A stretch of DNA of 64,000 bases from Nephrocerus scutellatus (lineage: Eukaryota; Arthropoda; Insecta; Diptera; Pipunculidae). Below are positions 1 to 10,335 of this stretch, piece after piece. The notes under the pieces are model-generated. The model was not told where the DNA came from and did not search any database. It was given only the letters and a program-made list of their open reading frames with translations. Where the stretch lies: NCBI GenBank assembly GCA_947095585.1, contig OX352762.1, positions 89,082,749 to 89,146,748 of the forward strand. The letters are read 5' to 3'. Position numbers and translations under genes: made by a program. The stretch's first letter is position 1. Every line of letters begins with the position of its first letter.

Positions 1-512
1 CCAGCAGCAGCGATGATCGAGCTAGAGTCCATGTATCGAAGCAAAATGAGAGAAGTATAGCGTAGTGTAAGACGTGACCAACGTAATTATATTAACCACC
101 TGTCCCCAGAAGCAGAGGAAGCAGCGAGCAAGTGCGATAGCAGAACCGTTTACAGGATGACCAAAGAGCTGACCGGTGGTCACCGCTCTGCTAACATCCG
201 GTGAAACGCCTAGATGGTGCCGTACTCGTTTCAGATGAGGATCAGCTCAAGCGATGGAAGGAACACCTCTCTACCGTGTATTAGCTAACGCAAACTACGC
301 AATAGAACCCGTTATCTCAGGATTGTAGAAGAACGGGTCGTCCGATAAATACATGGCGCAGAACAGTTAAGGAGGAGTCACGGCAATTGGGGAAGAGTTG
401 GAGAGAGCTGAAGCTCATTGCCAGGAAATGCACGCGATGGCGCGTAGGCGCATAGGGGCCCAAGGACCCACACGGGGATAAAGAACATAAGTAAAGTAAG
501 TAAGAATGACTT
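1..512 (+). mobile_element. RTE-like non-LTR retrotransposon fragment
   Basis: This stretch matches the RTE-like element at 15046-17058 in two blocks. Positions 1-300 correspond to about 15960-16200 (the linker before the reverse transcriptase, with shared runs such as ACCGTTTACAG and GATCAGCTCAAGCGATGG). Positions 370-510 correspond to its 3' tail around 16955-17058. The whole RT core between the blocks is missing and stop codons interrupt all frames. The 3' end carries short AAGT repeats. It is a dead, internally deleted copy cut by the window edge. Confidence 0.75.
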
Positions 513-514
513 CT

Positions 515-985
515 TCAACCAGCGGAGCCGCATAAAGAAAAATTTGGCGAAATTTGGACGGGGTTGATGGTTCTGGACCCAATGGTATTAGTTTTCCCGT
601 TGACATACTTTACAGCCTTCCAGAACTCTGCTGAGTATCTTGATCTGTTGATTATCTTATTGGTCTGTTCTTCGAAAGCCATATTTTTCTTGTAACTGAT
701 TCGCTTGAATTTCTTGATAGCTTCACCATAGATGGTTATGAACACATTTGTGTTGTATTTTCGCAGAAGTCCAAGGGCTGCAAAAGAACACTCTCTTGCC
801 TTCAAACATTCAGAATCAACCCACTTTTTTATACTTAGAAGGTTCCGCCTTGTTGACTCATTTGGTGCAGCTTTCTTGATTATTTCTGTAAGTTTGTCAA
901 TGTTTATTGGAAAGTTGGATGCTTCTCAACTTGTAAGAGCTTCGTTTAGATTTCTCTGGAATAGTGTAGTTAGGTTGTCTTAGGT
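515..985 (-). mobile_element. Non-LTR retrotransposon endonuclease-RT linker remnant
   Basis: On the minus strand the longest open piece (805-515, 96 codons) begins with a basic segment preceded by KKWVDSECLKAREC, the usual form of the region between the endonuclease and reverse transcriptase domains of jockey/R1-type elements. A later part contains FWKAVKYVNGK, also typical of that linker. The reading continues upstream to about 985 with damaged frames. Neither catalytic domain is present, so the clade cannot be fixed. This is a remnant without function. Confidence 0.6.
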
Positions 986-2285
986 ATATTTTAAGTAAAA
1001 TTTGAAATGCGTGTGGCGCATGAGACGCGTCTTGGAGCATGTGACGCGTGCGACACAGCTGATAATTTCATGTATTAAAGAACACGAAACTTAATAATTT
1101 TTAAGAATATAAAATATAAATATATCGTAATAGAAATGTTTGCACGATATTTTATCTAATACGAACTATTCTGACGGTTCTCTTTTTATTGCAGAGTATT
1201 GCTGAAGACAAACGCTTGTCAAGAGCAGTTTAAAAATAAAAAGATGCTCTTTCCTAATATTATAACATTATTTTCTCATTTTTATTGTGCACTGTAAAGG
1301 TTTATTTGAATTTGTAAAGTACTCATATATCTTTTGCAAAACATAATCACAACGATATTTCAAGTCCACTTTAGAGTCCACCATAAACTGTGACAAGCGC
1401 CAATCTCTAACAATAAGTCAAAAACATTAGGCGGATCATACTCATAGTTATTTAGACCTCTCCTTAGATCCTTTGATTGTATTTTGTGGTTCGTTAAATC
1501 AAACAATTATTCAAAAGTTTTATTGAGGTACAATTATTTCTGCACTAACTTTGTTCATAGCTATCCTCCTCGATCGACTCGTAAACTAAAAACGTACTCA
1601 ATGGAAATTCCCATTAATTTTACGTTTTATCCTCTGAGCTGATGTTCTGTGATGATGGCTGGTGTTGGGGGTAGCTACACAGCCGCCAAGCTTCACACTG
1701 TTGGCGAACCGCGAATGTTTGCTATCCTTCGCATTCATTCTGCCTCAAGGATTAATAGCATCTAATATACAAAAGAACTGTGGACGTTGTAGCTTGGAGG
1801 CAACTGCTTTATCTATTCTTTTGTTCTCATTTCTGGATGTATGGGTATGTGCGCTAGTGCTAGTGCTACTGCTAGCAATTGGCATTTTCTGAGAAAGAAT
1901 TTAATATTTTGATCGTTGTTCGGGATATTTGAATAAAGTTTTCTATATAAATGCTTAAATCGTGTGGACGAAGAGCTGCACACTTAGATGCTTGGCAGCA
2001 TCCTTTCGACCATAGGATAATCGTATTAAATTTAATACAATTTTCATGTTTCGCCATTGAAAAACAGGAAGAAAAGCATTCCCAAACGATTTTATATATA
2101 AGCAAAGCAAAATAATTTGATTTGATCTCATGCGATAATCTGAGGTTGCATGCAGATTCTCTCTACAAATTTATATAAACTGTTATATCAGCAAAATATT
2201 TTAATTTAATTATCGAAAAACAAATTTAGAATAATCGTTGCTGTGCTGTAGTAAAGTATGTACTAATGTCGTATATTATGATATT
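986..2285. other. AT-rich interval with no recognised feature
   Basis: No ORF here resembles a known family. The sequence is AT-rich with scattered poly-T and poly-A. A short GC-richer patch (1015-1065) contains imperfect copies of GACGCGT. Confidence 0.5.
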
Positions 2286-2289
2286 GGAA

Positions 2290-2890
2290 ACTCCGAACCT
2301 ATAACCTTACTTAATTTTATAATGTACACACCCAAGAAGGATGCGAATAATGCTAAGCACAGCGAGGTCGTTGTGGATACGAAAATGAGGAGAGTCTATG
2401 CACACGTGTCTTAAATGACAAAACAAAAAGACGCGAAAACGCAAAGCCTGGCAATTTATTTCACATTAATGTGCGGCTAAAGAAGGAATCTATGTATGGG
2501 TCAATGCGTCCGAAGATGGGCTCACTGCAGGGTACCTGTGGCGCGAGTATTCCGGATCGATTGAAAGATTGGCGGGATGCCCATCATCCCATTTTTAACG
2601 CCGCTTGTGAAAAAAGGAATAAGACAATGATAAAATGAAAACATCGACGTTTATTGTTTTCACGATATGATCGTCACCAATAAGTTCTGTATTCTGGCTA
2701 GTAGACAATATGGTTTTGGGAGCAGACAATATAGCAGTATTTAAGTTTTGGACGAAAGCGTATATTGGAAATAGTGGCCAGAGGGTGAAAAAATTCCTGC
2801 ACAGTTTTAAGAAACCTAAAAACTTCACAGCATTTTTAGAGAATGCGTTCCAACGAAGCTTGTTGTTGACACACATACCGAGTTTATCGG
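2290..2890 (-). mobile_element. CR1/jockey-type non-LTR 3' end, copy Y
   Basis: Read on the minus strand, 2880-2690 encodes the end of the RT domain (NNKLRWNAF, KFLGFLKLCRNFFT, LIGDDHIVKTI), and 2460-2360 encodes the C-terminal tail with LPGFAFSRLF and FKTRVHRLSSFSYP in shifted frames. The same tail occurs in copy X just upstream on this strand and at 54010-54360. Frames shift several times, so the copy is dead. Copies X and Y lie in the same orientation, so this is a tandem pair of 3' ends of one family rather than one element. Confidence 0.75.
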
Positions 2891-3346
2891 TTTTTTATAA
2901 GGTATACACGCTTAAAGGATTTGCCCCATTTTAATATGCTTATCACAGGGTGGGCGTTAGGAAATTAGGAAGAGGAAAACATGAGATGTCTATGCACGCG
3001 TGTCTTAAATGACTGCAGATCATACAAATGCGGAAAAACAGAGTCGGGCGGCAATTTATTCCACCTAACTATGTATTGTGCGGCTAAAGAAGGAATCTCT
3101 GAATGGGTTAGTAGCTAATACGTCCGAAGGTATGCCTAATGGTATAGACCCGTGGGCTCTAGTTGAGGCGCGGGTATTACGGATGGGTTCGATAATGGGC
3201 GGGATGCATCTGGATATTTCTTTTGAACACCGCTTGTTGTTCAAGCGATTCGATTGTTTTCGCGATATTCACGTCACCAATAAGGTTTATCACGCGGTTT
3301 TGAACTCTGTCTAGCAGATGTAATGTGGTCGAGGGGTGTGAAGGGA
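2891..3346 (-). mobile_element. CR1/jockey-type non-LTR 3' end, copy X (distal part)
   Basis: On the minus strand 3330-3190 reads LLDRVQNRVINLIGD and KTIESLEQQ, the conserved post-RT segment of CR1/jockey-like elements. Positions 3060-2900 read DSVFPHLYDLQSFKTRVHRH and end in the family's 3' terminal TATAAAAAA run at about 2893. The upstream half of the same copy is found at 4130-4345. The reading EYNCIG / IPSHPSTTL becomes continuous if the intervening 775 bp and one copy of an 8-bp repeat are removed, which shows that the element was split by an insertion. Confidence 0.78.
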
Positions 3347-3354
3347 TGCCAATA
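3347..3354. repeat. 8-bp target site duplication, left copy
   Basis: TGCCAATA at this site is repeated exactly at 4130-4137. The two copies bracket the foreign 775 bp and lie at the exact point where the minus-strand non-LTR reading frame is interrupted. Confidence 0.7.
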
Positions 3355-4129
3355 TAAACCACACAACTAATACAAAGTAATCCTCGCAATGCCTTCTGCA
3401 TACGAAACACACAACTAATACAAAGTTAATACTTGCAATGGATTCTGCATATGAACCACAATAATTATAACGCAACGGAGCGCGATCAGCGGACGTTTGT
3501 ATATGACATATATGCTTATTAAGCATAATAGATAAGCGATAACTGATCGTTTAACGCTGTCGATCATTTACCCACACAACGCATTGCGCTGATTGAGGAT
3601 GCAATAAAAGTACGGATATATAAATTAGGTCGTTTGCTTATGGTAATGAATATGTCACACCAGCAAAATAGGCAAACGACCGAAAGCTCAAAGTATGCGG
3701 ACTATTGCCCAAAGTACTAAAGCAAAAATGCTGACAAGGAACAATACAATGTTGAGTATTGGTCAGAAGCGATACAGACTTGTGTACATTGGTAGATATT
3801 AGTATTGTAGTATTTTTATGTATTAATAAATGTTCGCATTGTATTATTCACACGTATTAGAGTCTTCGGACTATAAATAAGAACCCGATTTCAGAATAAA
3901 GATGACTACGATCTCGGTAGTTGAACTGAACGTTTCTTTGGTTTGATTGGGCTTGCGAGCCTTAGCCACTGGAACACTCTCTTTCAGCTCTTAAAGTAAT
4001 CCCACCTTGGGTGCAGGAAACTGCCCAAAGGTTAAAGTCAAAGGCGCAATAGCCAAGACTAGTAGAGGTCCAATAAAGGAATATCGGTGCTTGTTGGTCC
4101 TATATAAAGCCAATCTTTACAGAGGCACC
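3355..4129. mobile_element. Unidentified 775-bp insertion flanked by TGCCAATA
   Basis: The segment interrupts a non-LTR coding frame and is flanked by an 8-bp direct repeat. It has no recognisable ORF. It begins TAAACCACAC and ends GAGGCACC, with no obvious terminal inverted repeat. Near its left end there is an imperfect tandem duplication of about 48 bp (about 3358-3455). Near the middle are a TATAAATAAG and an AATAAA within 40 bp (3872-3902), a spacing seen in LTRs, but the ends are not TG...CA. An 8-bp duplication would suit hAT or P elements. Class unresolved. Confidence 0.55.
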
Positions 4130-4345
4130 TGCCAATACAGTTGTATTCAAGCTTAGGAGGAATATATGCCTTTTAAATAGTAGCCAGATCTGAAGGAGTG
4201 AAGTAAATCTTCATCGTTTCAGGAAACCTAAACATTTCGCAGCATTCTTGGCGATGGAAAACATTTGGTCGTTTCAACGAAGCTTGTTGTTGACGCACAT
4301 ACCGATAATTGCGAGTTTTTCCGTTTCTTTGATGCAAGATCCATT
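4130..4345 (-). mobile_element. CR1/jockey-type non-LTR, copy X (proximal part)
   Basis: On the minus strand this reads CLGFLKR, then FTPSDLATI with a stop, then KAYIPPKLEYN, matching the thumb region of CR1/jockey reverse transcriptases and the homologous part of copy Y (2880-2790). It continues after the insertion into 3346-2891. The plus-strand copy of TGCCAATA at 4130-4137 is the right-hand target duplication. Confidence 0.72.
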
Positions 4346-4782
4346 CAAGGTTCGGGGTTTAAATTACGCTTGGACGACATGCAAGTGCCATTTATGGATA
4401 AAGGAGCAAGCATTTGAGGTGTACCTAGGATAATCTGCAGATTTTCCAAGGGGAGGAAAACTTAAAAAACAAGTATTATAAGAAAACTTTGGTCAGAGGC
4501 ACTGATGTCAAGGGTACTTTTACAAAAAAACGCGGGAAAACAGGGAACTAAAAACATAACGCACAATGAACCATCACTGCTGCAAGCGGGCTGTGAGTTT
4601 GTTAATAGGAAAAGACAACCTCTCCTCTCCATGATGTTAATGCCAAACACAATCCTTGGGGCAGTTCATAGAACAATGAATCCCTTACTCAATTTCAATT
4701 TGTAATACGGGTAACACTTCTTCCTTTTCCTTTTCCGAGCTTAAATAAATACATGTGGAGGGGAAGGTAATCGATACTACCA
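4346..4782. other. No recognised feature
   Basis: Short ORFs on both strands (for example 4505-4705 plus) have no recognisable family. Nothing else stands out before the ATG array. Confidence 0.45.

Positions 4783-4835
<53 letters not shown>
4783..4835. repeat. (ATG)n microsatellite
   Basis: About 17 uninterrupted ATG units. RTE copies A and C in this window end in short ATG/GAT runs (12939-12949 and 62470-62479), so this array may be the expanded 3' tail of a lost RTE copy. That link is inference; the flanking bases do not match the RTE 3' end. Confidence 0.9.
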
Positions 4836-4959
4836 AATTACCAATAACAATCAATTAAGAGTTGACAACCGGGCAGTATCTAGTGATAACTCTGATCATA
4901 AATACATATTGTTTAACCTGAACTTCCTTAAATTTTAAGGAACATTTAAAGAGCTAACT

Positions 4960-5345
4960 GAAAGAAATTAAGTAATATAATTAAGTACAAGCTTCGCAAA
5001 ATTCCTAATATTGATTCTGCCATGATTGAGGAAGGAATACGAATTTTAAAATGTGGGAAAGATTCATGGATGCTGCTATGAAAGCTTCATGTCAAATCAG
5101 TCGTAGCAAAATAAAAGCACACACACGGTGGAGCAAAGATCTAGACAATCTTAAAATACTGAGTAGATCGTTTTTCAATATTTGGTATATTAATAAATAC
5201 TGGCAACCCCACAAGGACTCCCTGAAAAAATACAAGAAAGCCATTAGAGCAAGACAAGCGGCCAAATTTTGTAAGGAGACCTGCCGGACCTTTATTAAAA
5301 GAACAGTTGGCAGGCTTCTTGATTGGTACAGATTTTTAGAATGTT
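4960..5345 (+). mobile_element. R1/jockey-type linker remnant
   Basis: The plus-strand reading at 5051-5345 (98 codons) contains HTRWSKDLDNLK, FFNIWYINKYW and YKKAIRARQAAKFCKE. This is the Trp/basic-rich pattern between endonuclease and reverse transcriptase in R1/jockey-like elements (WW.KEL...R...NR....W..YK.....Y.KAIR.AK...W..FC). The reading stops before any RT motif. A relic of a third non-LTR lineage. Confidence 0.6.
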
Positions 5346-5349
5346 AGAA

Positions 5350-8198
5350 TGTTTAAGACTATGTTATATTTCATGCAGCTGGAGAAAAGTATGCGTAGTG
5401 TTTATTCCTAAAGAAGGCAGGAATAGATAAATATCAAAAAGACTTCAGACACCTCAGTTTCAGCTGAAGGCTCTGGAACCTATTCAAGAATACCATGTTA
5501 GACTAAAATTCCAAAGTACGCAAGCATCAAAATATCAACACGCTTGCCTAAAAAGCAGGTCCACAAAAACGATTCAAGCGTTAGTTTGAGGCTCTCACAA
5601 TGACCACCACTCTATACCCGACGATTCCAAAAACACAATAGTTATTGTATTGTTTAATTGTGATGGCAAATTTATTAAAAATTCGGGGTCTCACTGTATT
5701 GTATCTGCCGTGGTATATCAGGCTTTCTATTTCGAATTTAATTGTTCTCCGAGTATGCACATACATAGTTGGCACGCTTTTGTTTAACATCACTTTATAA
5801 AGCACACCATACACCATACATTTGCTAATTGATTTCTATCGGCATGGGATTTCTAAAATCACTTGTATGATTGTCGCTCTTGTGGGACATTAAATTAATT
5901 ATTTAAATTTTTGAAGAGCTATAGGCTTCGAAACACAAAACAAAAGCAGCTATTCGATTTTCGATGGGTTAAAAACGCGATATGATTCAATCGGTTAAAA
6001 TTTGAGTCGTTTGGTTTTAAGTTACGCAAACGTATTGAAAAGATAGCATCCTACATTGCTCCAGTTTCTCTGTTTGATGTCGATATTCTGACTCTGCTCT
6101 AATATTGTAAAACATACCCGACAGTTAAGGGCGATGCAGTGCATGAAAATAAATTGATGAATTCAACTCAAAGGCATTCTATTTCGCCGCCGAACCCAAT
6201 CATTATTCCATGTATGTGAATAGAATTTAACTGTTGTGGGCAACGAAATATCGATGCCATCCGAAGCAATTTCTCTGAGTGCTACTGCGATGGAAGTGCT
6301 CTGATGTGATGCGATACGATGCGATGTGTTCCATTTGTTCTGTCTGGAGTTATTTCGAGTTTTACATTTTTAGGTTTATCCCCGGATGTGGAGTTTTCTT
6401 TTTTCGGAGCGTGTCGCACGTACTCACTCAAACACTGCAGCTCCAGAAGTGTGAAAGTAATTTGATGAACACATTCAATGAAGTAGCTTTTTCTTCTTTG
6501 TTTGCGGAGATTGACTTTTTTCAGAGTCTTTAGAGATAGTGTTCCATATAAGCACGTATTTAAAAAAAAACTTCTGAAAGAATAAGAATGTCAAATAAAA
6601 TGTTATGGAACATCACCACCAGAGAATATCCAAGACTTTCATCATTCACTCAGTTGGAATTGGTCAGATCAAGACGCACAATTAATCAATCAAATGATGC
6701 TAAAGAATGGCAACTTGCGCTTACATACACTAATAATGAAATTGCGTATCGATTTCGATAGGTAATATGCAAATGCAAATGCGACACTTGCCAACAACAG
6801 GAGTAAATCAAAAATAATGGCAAACTCGGTGCATTTGCTTTATCCCGACGCGACGTGCACAATTTGACGAGCAGGTGCAGGTTATTGCATCCATCGACCC
6901 TCTCATCATCGCCAGTAAAGCAATGAATTGCTTTACCAGAGATTGGGTACATTCAACGATGCTTGCTGAACGAACGAGGAACTAGGGAGCAAACGGTGAA
7001 CTTCGACAGGCACCGGAAAATTTCAAGATTATGAATGCCATTGGTAATTATAATTTTATAGATCCAAAGAACCCTAACGAGCTGCTGTAGTGCTTCCACT
7101 GCTGCCTGGGTGAATTGTGAATGGCAACTTTAACTTCGGTGTGTCCAGTGTAAGTCTTATTCCTCGATAACTGACTGCTAATTGGATTCAATGACAAGGA
7201 GGCGGCACGTGAGTGAAATTTCAAATTATTACATCTGATGTGAATCCTACAAAATAGCTGCATCTACGTGCACAAAAATGGAGCTGAGCTGAGGACAACA
7301 ACGTGAAAGTTGCAATGTAATTACAACAATAAGCTTTATACATACGCGAGAGCCATTTTAAAACGAACATACCTAAAGGTTTTATTAGAACTTAGGAGTT
7401 CGTTACGAATTTTGCTGTTAAAAGTCATTCTTCATAGGACGTGTCACGTTTAAGCTCATGTTACGTACCTCTTCATGTATGTAATTGTCTAACTATAGAT
7501 TATACATATTGTTACGAAAAGTAGTTAGTAGAATACGAATCATAAGAAAAATCGCAGTGTACATACTCGTCCAAAAATTAGAATTACACTCGCATACTCT
7601 TAAGCTGTAAGATTAACCGACTATAAGTTAATATCATTATTTACTGGTGTTGTCAAAAATGTAGTCAAACCTGGGTTCGAATTATGAAATCAGCTAACGA
7701 GTGAATGAAATCCATTCGTTAACGAGTGATCGAGTATTTACATTGGGATGATCACTACTCGTCACTCGTTCACGTAAGCAATCATGCCAAATCAACATTA
7801 TTCAGTCACGTATGTGGTAATTCCACCCCAGGTCATTGCTAGATTTTTCTGTATATAAAATAGTAAGTCTCTGGAAGTTTTTCAATGAGTTTAAATAGGT
7901 GGAGTTCGCCGCAGAGAATTCGTTCATTGTTTAGAAATGAACCAGTCAAGTTGACCAGCTAAGTAGTACAAGTATTTAAGTGTTTTTGTGTGCATTGAAA
8001 AGTTGTTGTGTTTAATTTGCAAAATCTTTTACGAACTCGAAAAACTAAATTTTTTACCAATATCAATGTTATCAACAGCACAAAGAGTACAAAAAGGACA
8101 GATAGCATGGATACGGTGAACCCTTCATGCGTTGTTAGATAATAAATAATTAGTTTTAATGAGCAAATAAATAAATTTTCTTTTTCACTCGAGAGGGG
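5350..8198. other. Long AT-rich interval without recognisable genes
   Basis: Several ORFs of 60-90 codons occur (for example 6279-6533 plus, 6686-6952 minus) but none resembles a known protein. At 7685-7775 there is a cluster of inverted CGAGTGA/TCACTCG-type motifs able to form a small stem-loop. No TIRs, splice-flanked exons or tandem arrays were found. Confidence 0.45.
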
Positions 8199-8775
8199 CA
8201 ATCCGTTGGTCCAAATTTTCAGTAGAATGGCCGGGCAAGTAAATCTGGTCGTTTTGCTTGTTCACATATTGCTCAATAACGAACGGTGACTCATCGGAGA
8301 AAACCAAATTCGGCAAATCGCCACTTTCGTGCAAGCGTAACAACTCCTTTGCTCTTTCCACTCTTACTTTTTTTTGAGCATCGGTAAGACCATGCGTTTT
8401 TTTGGAATTTCAAGGCCTTTTTTTGCCGCTACGGCGCGGATTCCGAGCCAATTTAGCCTTCACCTTCCAAAAGATATCCGGCGATGTTGCAATGCGTTTC
8501 GGTCCACCACCATGGCGTTTTGCAATGCTTCCAGTATCGTTATAACGGTTTATGGTGCGATACACAAACATTTTAATCACATGCAGATGTTTTAACTGGT
8601 TCAAAATCTGTGGCTGTGCGGATAACTTTTTTCTGAATATTTCCCACTAAAATGCACTTGTACGCTTGTAAACAATGGAATGAACTGTCATTAGTGTAAA
8701 TTTGAGCGCTCTGTCATCACTGGTTTGACAGCAATGACAGTCTGAAGTTGGTAACACTTCGTGTCAGTCACCCGG
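8199..8775 (-). mobile_element. maT/mariner-type DNA transposon, 5' half (copy 1)
   Basis: On the minus strand the outer end is CCGGGTGACTGACACGAAG at 8775, next to a TA dinucleotide, identical to the start of copy 2 at 18898. Inside, the frames read the helix-turn-helix segment MFVYRTINRYNDTGSIAKRH, then ARNPRRSGK, HGLTDAQKK and LVFSDES, which contains the first catalytic aspartate of Tc1/mariner transposases. The sequence ends just after this motif, so the second and third catalytic positions and the other TIR are missing. Frames are broken. The motif order resembles maT/DD37-type mariners; that subclass call is from family knowledge. Confidence 0.82.
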
Positions 8776-8777
8776 TA

Positions 8778-9205
8778 TATACAAATCAATTTCTGTGTGG
8801 CTGTGGGTTTGTCAACGCAAAACTCGAAAACTATCCATCGCCATGAGCAGAAACATTGGCAACTTGCTTCTTTTGATGCAGTTTACGTTCTTAACAGAAA
8901 AGTTTTCCGTTTCCGATAGGTGGCAGGGTGGTGGGGCCAGCTAAGCAACGCCTGTTATTTGAGCTGCACTTGAAAACTACTGGACCGATTGTTATCAGGT
9001 TTTCACCATTGTACATAATTTTGCCCCAGAAGTTATAGGCTACAGTTTTGGGGTTAGTGGTGGATTGATGGAGTTAGTATGGAGAGGGGATCATGATGGG
9101 CAGGTGGTCAGTGAAGTTGTGTCAGTAGGTGGTCAGTAGGCGCAGTGTGGTGAGAGCTGCGTGCTTTGGGCAGTGTGGTGAAGACAGCCGGGCAATGCTG
9201 GGTAT
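8778..9205 (-). repeat. Dispersed repeat family P, copy 1
   Basis: On the minus strand the right end reads TGAAATACCCAGCATTGCC followed by a C-rich tract with CCACACTG and CACC repeats. The same start appears at 54434 (ACTAGCTGAAATACCC), 63722 and, diverged, 17190-17325. The body contains GGACCGATTGTTATCAGG, a phrase common in old insect repeats. No coding capacity seen. Class unknown. Confidence 0.55.
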
Positions 9206-9345
9206 TTCAACTTGTAAATAATAAATGAATAAATAAATAAACAAATTAATTAATTCAAAATAAGTAAGTAAATAAATAAACAATAAACTAAAAAGTTTAC
9301 TACAAATAAATAGTAAACAATAATACATAGATACTAACAATTAAT
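9206..9345. repeat. AT-rich low-complexity tract (AATA/TAAA)n
   Basis: Degenerate tetranucleotide runs of AAATAAAT type fill this stretch; the ORF over it is a by-product of the simple sequence. Confidence 0.8.
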
Positions 9346-9365
9346 TACGAAATAAGCAATTATTA

Positions 9366-9870
9366 TCAAAGACTCTTGACAAGTGCATTTTCTGGCATTT
9401 CACAGTTCATGTAGAATTCATCGTTTAGGGAGCTAATTCTATTTTTTATAAGCGTTCCTTCTTGGTGAAGAGAAACGGTGAAATAATGCTGAAGAAGGTT
9501 TAACATAATTTTAAGGAGCGCTTTAACCTCTTTAAAGGTTTCAAAGGTAGCCCATGCTAGTGATGCACATAGGTACAATGCCTGTAACATTTACCTTGCA
9601 AAGAATAATTTTGTTGTCACTGCATAAAAGGACCTTCGATAAATTAGTGGATACATCATTCTAATTTCTATTTTAGATTTTTGAACCGTTTTCTTAATAT
9701 GTTCTTTAAATGTCAATTTGGAATCTAAATGTACACCGAGGTATTTGACACAGTTTTTCCAGTTTCCAGTTATTCCATGCTTAGGCCATGTACTTGAAAC
9801 GCATATCTGAGTAAAAAGCAATGCTATCTTTTTCTTGAAAATAAAATAGCTTAATTTTTACCAGCATTAA
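9366..9870 (-). mobile_element. Jockey-clade reverse transcriptase C-terminal remnant
   Basis: The minus strand reads VKYLGVHLDSKLTFKEHI (about 9750-9690), the conserved RT domain 7 segment of jockey/F/Doc-like elements, then YPLIYRRS. After a stop it continues with KALLKIMLNLL and LVKSL, matching the post-RT segment in which KVLK.ILNLP is typical. One in-frame stop divides the readings and no YADD box is included. Dead fragment. Confidence 0.72.
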
Positions 9871-10335
9871 TTTGTTATTTATCACTTATTGAAATAATCG
9901 ATGATAATGTGTATTGAATTTTGTAAATAAAGTTCTATTGTGAAACCTATCTTAAGCATAAGTGAGTTATGCTCGGAGTGAGGTATATTTGAAATGGCAG
10001 AAGTATATATGTTTTATAGTAAGGGGCTAAAAACTGATCCCTGTAAAATGCTGGCTTTCTGAATGGTGTCTTTGGTATACAGAAACCTTGAAATGACTGT
10101 TATTAAAAAAACTGCTTATTATATTACTAAAACTCATATCCGAAATTGACGGTGTGGTATAATTTTCTTGTGTTTGTTAAATACCAAAACTCAATCCTTG
10201 CTTTATCATTCGGCCGACAATAGACAATTAATAGACGAGGTCAGCGTATATGTGTTTTTCCTTACATATTTGAAAATATCACATATGTATGTATATGTAT
10301 TTAGTAGGTAGTATAATAAATAATATATAAGTAAA
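9871..10335. other. No recognised feature
   Basis: AT-rich sequence between the jockey remnant and RTE copy A. Nothing recognisable on either strand. Confidence 0.45.

Noticed and set aside
3720..4129. Solo LTR
   Set aside because: TATAAATAAG and AATAAA spacing is suggestive, but there is no TG...CA pair, no 4-6 bp duplication and no second copy; the 8-bp duplication encloses a longer segment.
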